This document shows, piece after piece, positions 35,648-44,308 of a stretch of 64,000 bases of DNA (position 1 is the stretch's first letter; the number at the start of each line of letters is the position of its first letter). Made by a program: the position numbers and the translations under genes. Below the pieces are notes generated by a model. It was not told where the DNA came from, did not search any database, and worked only from the letters and a program-made list of their open reading frames with translations. Source of the stretch: CAZGUG01 sp964625335 (GTDB lineage: Bacteria > Bacillota > Clostridia > Ch29); the NCBI GenBank assembly GCA_964625335.1, contig CAZVBE010000003.1, forward strand, positions 86,752 through 150,751, in the 5' to 3' direction.

Positions 35648-35728
35648 AACAATGGTGTATCCCTGACACTTGGTATAGACGGTATTTACAAAAATATTAG
35701 GAGGAGGATTACAATCAGAGAAAATACG

Positions 35729-35977
35729 GTGATTGTCAGGTACTATGCCCATTTGTCCACAATAACCAATACTGATGAAGAAACCATAAAAATTAAAGCC
35801 GATATTACACTGGATAAATTGTTGATAGTAATACGAAATAAACATAAGCGTTTTGTTGAAAAGGATATGTTTTTAGTTTCGCTTAACAATAAATTTATTC
35901 CGGTTTCAGTATATGGGACGACCCCTTTAGAAGACGGAGATATTGTGGCGTTATTTCCGCCGGTATCCAGCGGCTGA
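35729..35977 (+). CDS. MoaD/ThiS-family sulfur-carrier-like protein
   Basis: An 82-aa ubiquitin-fold protein beginning (M)IVRYYAHL and ending DGDIVALFPPVSSG. MoaD proteins provide the dithiolene sulfur of molybdopterin; AOR operons often carry a dedicated copy. The C-terminus reads Ser-Gly rather than the usual Gly-Gly. The GTG at 35729 fits the family N-terminus but lies 22 nt from the AGGAGG site, so initiation may use an unusual upstream codon. Confidence 0.72.
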   Translation: MIVRYYAHLSTITNTDEETIKIKADITLDKLLIVIRNKHKRFVEKDMFLVSLNNKFIPVSVYGTTPLEDGDIVALFPPVSSG

Positions 35978-36014
35978 TACGTTGCAGTGAAAAAATTTTA
36001 GGAGGGATGCTACT

Positions 36015-37934
36015 TTGAAAACAGAGAACACTATGGGATGGGCAGGAAAAATTCTCAAAATCGATCTTACAAACAAGTCTGCTGAAATACTGCCCCTGGA
36101 TTTAGAAATTGCAAAGAAATTCCTGGGAGGGCGCGGACTGAATTCATACACTCTCTATAACATGGTGAAATCCGATATAGACGAGTTCGGGCCACAAAAC
36201 CCGCTTATAGTAGGAGCGGGCCCCCTATGCGGAACCCTTGCCCCGGCTGCGTCGAAGGTGACCTTCACAGCAAAGTCGCCGTCAACAAATATTTTCAGCG
36301 ATTCCACCATGGGTGGGTATTTTGGCCCCCAGATGAAATATGCCGGATATGACCAGATAATTGTAACCGGAATATCCGAAAAACCCGTATATCTGCTTAT
36401 TGACGATGATGATATAGAGATAAGGGAAGCGGGTAATATTTGGGGTACCGACAGTTGGGCTGCTCAAAAAGAAATATGGCGCTTGCACGGGAAGGATTTT
36501 GAAATCGCGGCTATAGGTCAGGGTGGAGAGAACCTGATTCGTTATGCAGGGGTTATGCATGGGTTAAAGCGGGCTGCCGGCAAATTCGGTATGGGTGCGG
36601 TAATGGGCTCCAAGAAACTCAAAGCTATTGCAGTAAGGGGTACAAAAGGAATTGGCATATACAACCCCGAGCTTATGATAGAGTTTGCCCGTAAAACCCT
36701 TGATGAAATTACTGCTCATCCGTTTTACAAAACGAGGTCCAAATACGGGACTCCCCATCTTCAGGATACTTTGAGCCCCCTTGGGGTGCTTAGCACTAGA
36801 AATTTTGAAACAACAAGCTTTGAACACTACAAGGATATAGGCGGAGTCAGAATAGAAGAGCAGTATGCAAAGGGAATGCGGAGCTGCCAGAGCTGTCCGG
36901 CGCACTGCGCCCATTACTATTCGCTGGATGACGGGCCCTATAAGGGCTCATACGGCGAAGGGCCGGAATTCACCTTAACCTCGATGGTTGGGGACAGATG
37001 CGGCATAAGTGACTTGGAAGCGCTGTTTAAGATTAACGAATTACTAAACCAGTACGGTATGGACAGCGCCGCCTTCGGAGGCCTGGTTGCATGGGCTATG
37101 GACTGTTACGAAAAAGGGATAATAGATAAATCAGATACCGACGGGCTGGAGCTAAACTTCGGTAATGCGGAAGCAACAATTGAGCTGGTACACAAAACAG
37201 CCAAAAGAGAAGGTTTCGGCAATATACTGGCGGAGGGTGAGCGCAGAGCTCCGGAAATAATTGGCCGCGGTTCAGACAAGTATATGCACCATACCAAGGG
37301 CGGGATAATAATTGCTGAGGAACCCAGAGCCCTGCCCGGTTTTGGACTGGCCTATCTTACTTCAACAAGGGGCTCGGACCATCTTAGGGCAAGGTATGCC
37401 CTTGAAACGATACCGGATGGTCCGGAAATAGCCAGGACGCTTTTTGGCAGCGAAGATGCTTCCAATCCGAGAATACCGCAGGGAAAAGGCAAGGGTGTGA
37501 AATGGTATGAAGATTTAATGACTGTGGTAGACGCCCTTGGCCTATGCAAATTCAATTACCCGAGTTTTATGGACATTCTTTCAACACCGGATGTCATGGC
37601 ACAAGGGTATTATACAGCAACGGGAGTGAAACTTTCAGGTGAAGAGCTGCTGGAAATCGGAGCAAGAATCTACAACGTGGAAAAGGCTTTCAATGTGCGT
37701 TTAGGTTTAGGCCGAAAGGATGATAATTTCTCGAATCCTGAAAAGTTTTTAGAAGAACCTCTAAAGGATGGAGGCTTTAAAGGACAGGTTTTCCATCTTG
37801 ATACTATGCTTGATGAATACTATCAGGCGAGGGGGTGGGACAACAACGGAACGCCTACCGGAGAAACCTTGGAAGAGTTGGGTTTGGAACAAGTTGCGGA
37901 CGAGCTGAAGAGTTTGGGAAAGTTGGGAAAATAA
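36015..37934 (+). CDS. Aldehyde:ferredoxin oxidoreductase-type tungsten enzyme (AorB-like)
   Basis: 639 aa. N-terminal domain MGWAGKILKIDLTNKS... and LGGRGLNSYTL match AOR domain 1. The [4Fe-4S] ligands are CQSCPAHC near residue 293 and a fourth Cys in DALGLCKF. AORs use a bis-pterin tungsten site to interconvert aldehydes and carboxylates. With a MoaD gene directly upstream and ferredoxin and FAD/NAD genes nearby, it resembles the AorABC complex of Aromatoleum rather than a stand-alone archaeal enzyme. TTG start behind AGGAGGG. The aldehyde is unknown. Confidence 0.88.
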   Translation: MKTENTMGWAGKILKIDLTNKSAEILPLDLEIAKKFLGGRGLNSYTLYNMVKSDIDEFGPQNPLIVGAGPLCGTLAPAASKVTFTAKSPSTNIFSDSTMGGYFGPQMKYAGYDQIIVTGISEKPVYLLIDDDDIEIREAGNIWGTDSWAAQKEIWRLHGKDFEIAAIGQGGENLIRYAGVMHGLKRAAGKFGMGAVMGSKKLKAIAVRGTKGIGIYNPELMIEFARKTLDEITAHPFYKTRSKYGTPHLQDTLSPLGVLSTRNFETTSFEHYKDIGGVRIEEQYAKGMRSCQSCPAHCAHYYSLDDGPYKGSYGEGPEFTLTSMVGDRCGISDLEALFKINELLNQYGMDSAAFGGLVAWAMDCYEKGIIDKSDTDGLELNFGNAEATIELVHKTAKREGFGNILAEGERRAPEIIGRGSDKYMHHTKGGIIIAEEPRALPGFGLAYLTSTRGSDHLRARYALETIPDGPEIARTLFGSEDASNPRIPQGKGKGVKWYEDLMTVVDALGLCKFNYPSFMDILSTPDVMAQGYYTATGVKLSGEELLEIGARIYNVEKAFNVRLGLGRKDDNFSNPEKFLEEPLKDGGFKGQVFHLDTMLDEYYQARGWDNNGTPTGETLEELGLEQVADELKSLGKLGK

Positions 37935-37965
37935 ATCAAAAATCAATTTGAGAGGAGAAACAACT

Positions 37966-38346
37966 ATGTTAAGAAATGCTGAAGGACTGCAAACTTACAG
38001 GGCAAGCGGCAGAAGGTGCAAAATTCTTTTTTCGGAGGAGCAGACAGGGACAAAAGACATGTCGGCTTTGCTGGTCGAATTCAACCCCGGCGAAGGAACA
38101 CCGGTGCATACTCATGACGGTATAGAGGTCATGTATGTTATTTCGGGTGAAGGAATTTCGGTGGAAGACGGTAAGGAAACAAAAATATATCCGAACACCG
38201 CCGTATTGGCGGAAAAGGGAGTGCCCCATGCGATAATAAACGGCGCCGGCGGCCCGATGCGCATGTTATGCGTATACATTCCACCGCTTCCTGACTCATA
38301 TATAAAAGCAAACTATGAAGAAACAGATGACGATTTTCTAAAATAG
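37966..38346 (+). CDS. Small cupin-domain protein
   Basis: 126 aa, one double-stranded beta-helix domain. Cupin motif 1 reads GEGTPVHTHDGIEVMYVISGEG and motif 2 PNTAVLAEKGVPHAIIN (each partly quoted), with His/His/Glu and a later His as likely metal ligands. Such proteins can be isomerases, decarboxylases or sensors; no function can be assigned. The ATG at 37966 follows GAGAGGAG. Confidence 0.8.
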   Translation: MLRNAEGLQTYRASGRRCKILFSEEQTGTKDMSALLVEFNPGEGTPVHTHDGIEVMYVISGEGISVEDGKETKIYPNTAVLAEKGVPHAIINGAGGPMRMLCVYIPPLPDSYIKANYEETDDDFLK

Positions 38347-38421
38347 GCAAACCTGCATAGCTGCAACCATATATGAGAGGTTTGTATGAAGATTAACTAA
38401 TAATTTAGGAGGCTATTTATA

Positions 38422-39807
38422 ATGGACAAGATATATGCTCTTGCGGACCATATAGTGAATACTGATTTTGACAAGCTGCCGGAGGATGTCGTTAAAAAAA
38501 CCAAGCTTTTTATACTCGATTCCCTGGGCGTGGCGATAGCCGCAGCCGATGGTGCCGGCATCAAGGAAGTCCTGGATTTACTGAAAGAGCAGGGCGGCAA
38601 AGAAGAGAGTACGGTTTATTCATACGGTGGGAAATTAAATGCTCTGGATGCTACTTTAGTTAACAGTATGATAGTGCATTCCCTCGACCTTGATGATTTA
38701 CATGAGGGTGTCATAGTTCATCCCAGCAGCACACAGATACCTGTGGCATTTGCCGTAGCTGAGCAGCTGCCTGAAAAGGTCAGCGGAAAAGACCTTATTA
38801 CTGCAATAGTATTAGGCGGAGATGTCTCATGCAGGGTAGCCGCCGGTATCACCGACGGAATAGGATTTATCAGGTCGGGCATTTGCGGCATATTCGGTGC
38901 TGTGGCTAACGCTGCAAAACTGCGGGGCTGCGACAGGGACCAGATTGTCCATGCCATGGGGATCGCCTTTAGTCAAACTGCAGGCAATGCCCAGGTTCTC
39001 CAGGACGGTGCCCTGGTAAAGCGAATGCAGCCGGGCTTCGCAGGCCGTGACGGTATTATGTCGGTGTATCTTGCAGAAAAAGGGATAACAGGCTCGACCC
39101 GTGTAATGGAAGGTAAATTCGGGTTCCTGGAATTGTACAAGCGTGGCGAAATTGATGCGGACAACATAGTAAAAGACCTTGGAAAAGTGTATGAGATGTC
39201 AAATGTAAGCGTTAAGCCGTACATTGGCGGCAGGTATATACATGGACCTGCAGAGCTTGGTATAGCCCTTGCGAAGGAACACAACATTACTCCGGATCAG
39301 GTGGCAGAAATGAATGTTTACCTGCCTCAAACAGCATACACATATGTTGGAGCACCCTTTGACCTGAACAGGGGCAATATCCAGGTAATGGTGCAGTTTA
39401 ATGCTACCTACGGAGCTGCAGCCGGATTTGTAAGAGGGGACCTGTTTATCGGAGAATTGGATGAAGATGTAATAAGGGATCCTGTAATCAATGAATTAAT
39501 ACCTAAGGTGAAGCTTTATGTGGACGAGTCGGTCAAGGTACCTATGGCAACAACTCCGGTTACATTGGAAATAAAAACTAAGAGCGGAGAAACCTATAAA
39601 AAATCTGTTCAGGACCTGAAGGGGCATCCAAACAATTTCCTGACAGAAGAAGAATTTATCGAGAAATTCAGAAAATGCGTTAAATTCAGCAACAATAAAC
39701 CTTCAGATGAGAATGTGGAAAAAATCATAGACCTTGTAATGTCTCTGGAGAATTTATCCGACGTGAGCGCTATCCCGGAACTGTTGGTTAAGGAGCAGCG
39801 TTGCTAA
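38422..39807 (+). CDS. MmgE/PrpD-family protein, first copy
   Basis: 461 aa, related to 2-methylcitrate dehydratase, immune-responsive cis-aconitate decarboxylase and iminodisuccinate epimerase. The active-site region NSMIVHSLDLDDLHEG matches the family HxLDxDD motif, and KRMQPGFAGRDG matches the second. The family acts on branched di- and tricarboxylates by proton abstraction at a carbon next to a carboxylate. Dehydratase, decarboxylase or epimerase activity cannot be separated from sequence. Confidence 0.82.
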   Translation: MDKIYALADHIVNTDFDKLPEDVVKKTKLFILDSLGVAIAAADGAGIKEVLDLLKEQGGKEESTVYSYGGKLNALDATLVNSMIVHSLDLDDLHEGVIVHPSSTQIPVAFAVAEQLPEKVSGKDLITAIVLGGDVSCRVAAGITDGIGFIRSGICGIFGAVANAAKLRGCDRDQIVHAMGIAFSQTAGNAQVLQDGALVKRMQPGFAGRDGIMSVYLAEKGITGSTRVMEGKFGFLELYKRGEIDADNIVKDLGKVYEMSNVSVKPYIGGRYIHGPAELGIALAKEHNITPDQVAEMNVYLPQTAYTYVGAPFDLNRGNIQVMVQFNATYGAAAGFVRGDLFIGELDEDVIRDPVINELIPKVKLYVDESVKVPMATTPVTLEIKTKSGETYKKSVQDLKGHPNNFLTEEEFIEKFRKCVKFSNNKPSDENVEKIIDLVMSLENLSDVSAIPELLVKEQRC

Positions 39808-39849
39808 TCAGCATATTAGGCTGACATATTTACGATATTAAATAATTAA

Positions 39850-39928
39850 TGTGGCCACTGTATTTTGCAGCAAACAATGTTTATATCATATAACAATTTG
39901 AATCCCCGTTTTAAAAGCAGTGGCCGCA
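39850..39928. other. Intercistronic inverted repeat before the ferredoxin gene
   Basis: TGTGGCCACTG (39,850-39,860) pairs with CAGTGGCCGCA (39,918-39,928) with one mismatch around a 57-nt AT-rich loop. AT-rich sequence follows. It may be a terminator/attenuator or an mRNA-stability element. Confidence 0.45.
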
Positions 39929-39972
39929 TTAAAATTTCTTAATACATTTTCTGTTAATGGAGGGAAGTAAAC

Positions 39973-40461
39973 ATGGTGAAAGCTCTGACATTCGACCCCA
40001 AAAAGTGCGTTGCATGTAAAACATGCGAGATTGTATGCTCACTGGTAAAAACAGGCAGATGCAACCCGAGCCAATCCCGTATGGACGTTGTAACGTTTGA
40101 CGAAGAAGGGTTTTATAGTCCGACTGCATGCTTTCAGTGTAAAGAAGCATGGTGCGTAAAGGTCTGCCCGGCATCGGCTATTCATATAGACGAAGAGATC
40201 GGAGCACGGGTAGTTGACGAGGCAAAATGCGTAGGCTGCAGGATGTGTACAATAGCATGTCCCTTCGGAAATATTTTTGTATCACCTGAAGGAAAAGCAA
40301 AAAAATGTGATTTGTGCGACGGCGATCCCAATTGCGTAAAGTTTTGCCCCACCCAGGCTATTAAATATGAAAGCGTTGACAGTTCAATTGGCAATAAGAA
40401 ATACAGAACATTTAAGGAAGTTATGCTGGCATCCCAATCCGATTCGGAATCGGAACTATAA
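39973..40461 (+). CDS. Four-cluster ferredoxin subunit (AorA-like)
   Basis: 162 aa with sixteen cysteines in four cluster motifs: CVACKTCEIVC, CFQCKEAWCVKVCP, CVGCRMCTIACP and CDLCDGDPNCVKFCP. This is the HycB/AorA-type polyferredoxin layout, expected to wire the tungsten subunit to a flavin subunit. The next gene is that FAD/NAD protein. The AOR catalytic gene lies 2 kb upstream, separated by cupin and PrpD genes. Confidence 0.88.
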   Translation: MVKALTFDPKKCVACKTCEIVCSLVKTGRCNPSQSRMDVVTFDEEGFYSPTACFQCKEAWCVKVCPASAIHIDEEIGARVVDEAKCVGCRMCTIACPFGNIFVSPEGKAKKCDLCDGDPNCVKFCPTQAIKYESVDSSIGNKKYRTFKEVMLASQSDSESEL

Positions 40462-40506
40462 ATCAGGGGTTACCTAAAAAGTATTACGAAAATAGGTGAT
40501 AATATA

Positions 40507-41787
40507 ATGAATCAGTTAAGCAAACAAAAAAAAGTTAACGTCATTATCGGCAATAGTGCTGCGGGAGTTAGTGCAATTAAGGCAATTCGCAAATACGATT
40601 CACAATGCAGTATTATACTGATTTCAAAGGAAGACTGCATAGCCTATTCTCCTGTTTTAACAACCTATTATATCGCGCAACAAATTGATAAGAGCGGTAT
40701 GTTCATAGTAAATGACAGCTTTTTCAAGGATTATAACGTTACTCCATATCTTGGTACAAAGGCAGTTGAAGTAGACCCCGATGCCGGTCTGGTAAAATTG
40801 GAAAACGGTAAAAATATTGAATTTGACAATCTTCTTATAGCAACAGGTTCCTCTCCTAAACGGCTGGGCCTGGAAGGCGAGGATTTGCCGGGCATATACA
40901 CATTGAAAAGCATGTCTGACGCTGAACGGATTTTAAAACACAGTGCCCATGCAAAGGATATAGTGGTGATTGGGGGAGGGCTTATAAGCCTGCAGGCTAC
41001 CAAAGCCCTGAACAGGGCCGACAGAAATTTGACCATGCTGATAAGCTCCAATCAGCTTCTCTCCCGAAATGTTGATGAGAAATGTTCCAGTTTGCTGGAG
41101 GATACTATTAAAAGAGCCGGCGTATCAATTCTGTACAAAAAGAACGTTAAGGGCTTCTGCAGAAAAGGCAACAGGCTGATGGTCGGGCTTGATTCCGATG
41201 AGTCATTGGATGCCGATATGATCGTTATAGGTAAAGGCGTGAATCCGAATATTGATTTGGTACAAAACAGCCAGATTGCAACTAACAGAGGTATAGTAGT
41301 CGACGAAAGCATGCGCACTAATTTACCTAATATCTATGCCGCCGGAGATGTTGCCGAGGGCCCGAATATACTTTCAGGAAAAAACGCAATTGTTGCAAAC
41401 TGGATTAATGCGTGTGAGCAGGGGATCACCGCGGGCACTAATATGGCCGGCGGCTCTTTGACATATCATAATCTTGGCGAAAATGTAACTAATATTTTCG
41501 GATTGATAATTGCCGTTTTAGGCAACAGCAAATCCGCAGATGAAACGGATAATAACAGCTCTAACTTTGATTTTAATAAAGGAATATATAGAAAGCTTCA
41601 TTTTAATGAGAAAGATGAGCTTGACGGCGCTATCCTGGTTGGGCAGGCTTTGGACGCAGGGATTATCAGCAGCCTTATCAGAAAACGTGTTAAGGTTCCA
41701 ACAGTATTGAGGGAACAGATAGTATGCAACGCAAAAATTCTATCTGCATGGGACTATATCAGGATAAGCAGCTATGAGCCTCAATAA
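40507..41787 (+). CDS. FAD/NAD(P)-dependent oxidoreductase (AorC-like)
   Basis: 426 aa, pyridine-nucleotide-disulfide oxidoreductase fold without the redox disulfide. FAD-binding N-terminus VIIGNSAAGVSAIKAI, NAD-binding VVIGGGLISLQATKAL near residue 155, and the FAD-binding IYAAGDVAEGPN segment. Related proteins serve as NADH oxidases, nitrite-reductase flavin subunits and AorC. Next to a four-cluster ferredoxin it most likely passes AOR electrons to NAD+. Confidence 0.8.
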   Translation: MNQLSKQKKVNVIIGNSAAGVSAIKAIRKYDSQCSIILISKEDCIAYSPVLTTYYIAQQIDKSGMFIVNDSFFKDYNVTPYLGTKAVEVDPDAGLVKLENGKNIEFDNLLIATGSSPKRLGLEGEDLPGIYTLKSMSDAERILKHSAHAKDIVVIGGGLISLQATKALNRADRNLTMLISSNQLLSRNVDEKCSSLLEDTIKRAGVSILYKKNVKGFCRKGNRLMVGLDSDESLDADMIVIGKGVNPNIDLVQNSQIATNRGIVVDESMRTNLPNIYAAGDVAEGPNILSGKNAIVANWINACEQGITAGTNMAGGSLTYHNLGENVTNIFGLIIAVLGNSKSADETDNNSSNFDFNKGIYRKLHFNEKDELDGAILVGQALDAGIISSLIRKRVKVPTVLREQIVCNAKILSAWDYIRISSYEPQ

Positions 41788-41847
41788 TGCCTGTATTTTT
41801 CCTGCCGATATTTAGACGCAATCTATCCATTTTAAGAAGGTGCGAGA

Positions 41848-43098
41848 ATGCAAAAAAGTTCTATACAGGAAAATGGAAGCGGCTACTGTTGGACGGTATT
41901 GTTTCTGGCAACGGTTGCACAGACAACCATTTCCATTATAACACAAGGGTTGGCCGCACTTGCTCCGTTTTTCCAGGCAGAGTTTAACCTGTCCAGGGGC
42001 ATGGTAGGCATGGCCGTAATTATGGCAAACCTGGGCGCTTTTTTCACTTATGCATTTGTAGGAAAGGCTGCGGACGTTTTTGGAGAAAGAAATGTTGTCA
42101 GTCTTGGCGGTATTTCGATTGGGCTGATAAGCATGGGAATGATTTTTGTAAAGTCTTCATATATGTTATTCCTGGCAATTCTATTGATGGGATTTGGATT
42201 GGCAACAGCGACTCCGGGAGGAAGTAAAGCCATTAAGACCTGGTTTTCCAAAAAGCAGCGGGGTATGGCCATGGGCATACGTCAAACGGGTGTTCCTTTG
42301 GGCGGAATGATTGCAGCATTAGTATTTCCTTTTTTGTCTATCAGGTACGGATGGAGACTGACTTTGTTTGTTGCCGGGATTACCTGTATAGTAAGCGCAA
42401 TTGTGTACTATTTGCTTTATAAGGAGCGTTCGGACGGCATAAGCGAAAAACAAGCTGCCGGGTTAAAGAAATCTCTCCTGGAATTTCGCAAGCTGCTGTC
42501 TAATACAAGTTTTCTTTTTGCAAGTATTATATCCGTAGTTATGGTAGCCAGCCAATTCTCAACAGTGACATATATGATTCTATATCTGGTAGAAGACATT
42601 GATTTTTCTTTGATAATGGGAGGAACCATATTGGCTGTTACCCAATTTTCGGGCGCTGTCGGCCGTATAGTCTGGGGCACAGTCAGTGACCGGTTATTTA
42701 ACGGAGATCGAAAGAAAGTCCTGATGATTATCGGACTGGTGAATGCGAGCATGATAGTTTTGATAGCTTTTCTGACCAATAGTTCACCTACCTGGTGGAT
42801 TGTGCTGGTTGTCGCCCTGCTTGGTTTTTCAGCCATTGGCTGGAACGGGTTGTTCATTACCCTGATTTCCGAATTGGTAACGGACGATCAGGGAGGTGCA
42901 GCAGTCGGATTGGCTTTGACAATAACACAGATTGGAATTGTCGCCGGGCCGCCGCTCTTTGGATTTGCTGTTGATATAAGCAATTCCTACCGGCTCGCCT
43001 GGCTGTCGTTATCCGGTCTGATATGGGCAAGCTTATTTTTGTACCGATATATAGAAACCGACCAGAGTCAAACGAAAATCTCGGAAACCGGGAGGTGA
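41848..43098 (+). CDS. MFS transporter
   Basis: 416 aa with twelve predicted membrane helices and the loop 2-3 motif GKAADVFGERNV in the MFS style. It resembles the oxalate/formate and monocarboxylate type families. It could export a product or import a related acid; the direction and substrate are not determinable. Confidence 0.8.
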   Translation: MQKSSIQENGSGYCWTVLFLATVAQTTISIITQGLAALAPFFQAEFNLSRGMVGMAVIMANLGAFFTYAFVGKAADVFGERNVVSLGGISIGLISMGMIFVKSSYMLFLAILLMGFGLATATPGGSKAIKTWFSKKQRGMAMGIRQTGVPLGGMIAALVFPFLSIRYGWRLTLFVAGITCIVSAIVYYLLYKERSDGISEKQAAGLKKSLLEFRKLLSNTSFLFASIISVVMVASQFSTVTYMILYLVEDIDFSLIMGGTILAVTQFSGAVGRIVWGTVSDRLFNGDRKKVLMIIGLVNASMIVLIAFLTNSSPTWWIVLVVALLGFSAIGWNGLFITLISELVTDDQGGAAVGLALTITQIGIVAGPPLFGFAVDISNSYRLAWLSLSGLIWASLFLYRYIETDQSQTKISETGR

Positions 43099-43176
43099 TG
43101 CAGGAAAAAAACTCTGCGAGAATGGGGAAAAGGCAGTTTGGACTAATGAGAAATTTAAAAAAAAGGAGGCAAAACA

Positions 43177-44232
43177 ATGAAAAAGAGACTGTCACTCTTA
43201 ATGTGTTTATGTATTATTCTGGTGCTAGCGGTTACGCCTATTCTGACATCCTGCAGCACAGCCCCGGGCGATTCCGAACCCGGGGGCGAAGAGCCGCCTG
43301 AAGGCAGTGAAAGTGCTGACGCAGAATGGCCTGAGACCCTGAGAATGGGCGGAGCGTCGGTAGGGGGTATGCTGTATGTAATAGTGGGTGGATACGCTAA
43401 TATGGTACAAAACTTTGTTGGGATTAATACAACTGTTGAAGAAACAGGGGGTCCTGTGGACAATATTCAGCTCATCCAGAACAAACAGAACGAAATGGGA
43501 GCCGCATCCTCGGGTACCCTGTATGAAGCCTGGAACGGCGAAGCCTGGGCTGATGGCACTGAGTACCGGGATATAAGGGCTATCGTTCCAACTCACCCTT
43601 CATATTCGTATATTACTTTTTTGGCTAAGAATCCGATAAACAGCTGGGATGAAGTGCCGGAAAAAACAATCGGCTATGGTCCGCAAACCGGAACTCCGGC
43701 TACCCAGTTCCCGAAACATTTTGAAATTTCGGGTATCAGCCCCAAAAAAGCTGTTTATGCTTCCTTTGGTGATGTGCAGAGCCAGCTTAAGGACGGTTTG
43801 ATAGACGGGATAATTTACATTGCGTCATATCCATATGCTCCACAGGTGGAGATGGAAGCAACAATGGAAGCGGGCATGCTTGCGCCGCCGCCGGAAGTTA
43901 TAGACGAATTGGTGGAACAACACCCGTATTTCGCAAAGGGCGTGTTACCAAAGGATTCCTATCCTTCGGTAAAAGAAGATATGGACACCTCGGTTATGTG
44001 GACGTATATTATAGGCCACAAGAATTTGCCGGAGGATTTAGTGTATGAAATGACAAAAAGCTCATATGAAGAAGTTGAATACTTAAAGACAGCCTTAGCT
44101 ACCTGGGACCAGTACATGAAACCGGAAGTAATGCTGACATCACCCATTCCGCTGCATCCCGGTGCGATAAAGTATTATCGTGAGATTGGGCTGGATATAC
44201 CCGATAAACTTATACCTCCCGAAATGAAATAA
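43177..44232 (+). CDS. TAXI-family TRAP solute receptor, lipoprotein (second copy)
   Basis: 351 aa with signal peptide and lipobox LTSC near residue 25, an acidic Glu/Gly-rich linker, then a TAXI domain (LRMGGASVGGMLYVIVGGYAN; PEKTIGYGPQTGTPATQF). It shares architecture but limited sequence with the receptor at 32.4 kb, so it probably binds a different compound. A strong hairpin separates it from its permease. Confidence 0.84.
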   Translation: MKKRLSLLMCLCIILVLAVTPILTSCSTAPGDSEPGGEEPPEGSESADAEWPETLRMGGASVGGMLYVIVGGYANMVQNFVGINTTVEETGGPVDNIQLIQNKQNEMGAASSGTLYEAWNGEAWADGTEYRDIRAIVPTHPSYSYITFLAKNPINSWDEVPEKTIGYGPQTGTPATQFPKHFEISGISPKKAVYASFGDVQSQLKDGLIDGIIYIASYPYAPQVEMEATMEAGMLAPPPEVIDELVEQHPYFAKGVLPKDSYPSVKEDMDTSVMWTYIIGHKNLPEDLVYEMTKSSYEEVEYLKTALATWDQYMKPEVMLTSPIPLHPGAIKYYREIGLDIPDKLIPPEMK

Positions 44233-44249
44233 ACTATATCAAAAATACC

Positions 44250-44285
44250 TGCCCGGTCATCAGCCAATTGGCTGACGACCGGGCA
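44250..44285 (+). other. Strong intercistronic hairpin between TRAP receptor and permease
   Basis: Near-perfect inverted repeat TGCCCGGTC...GACCGGGCA with a single mismatch and a CCAATTGG centre. No T-run follows, so it more likely protects the receptor mRNA 3' end than terminates transcription. Confidence 0.65.
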
Positions 44286-44308
44286 CAAAATGAGAGAGGT
44301 GAGTTGAA

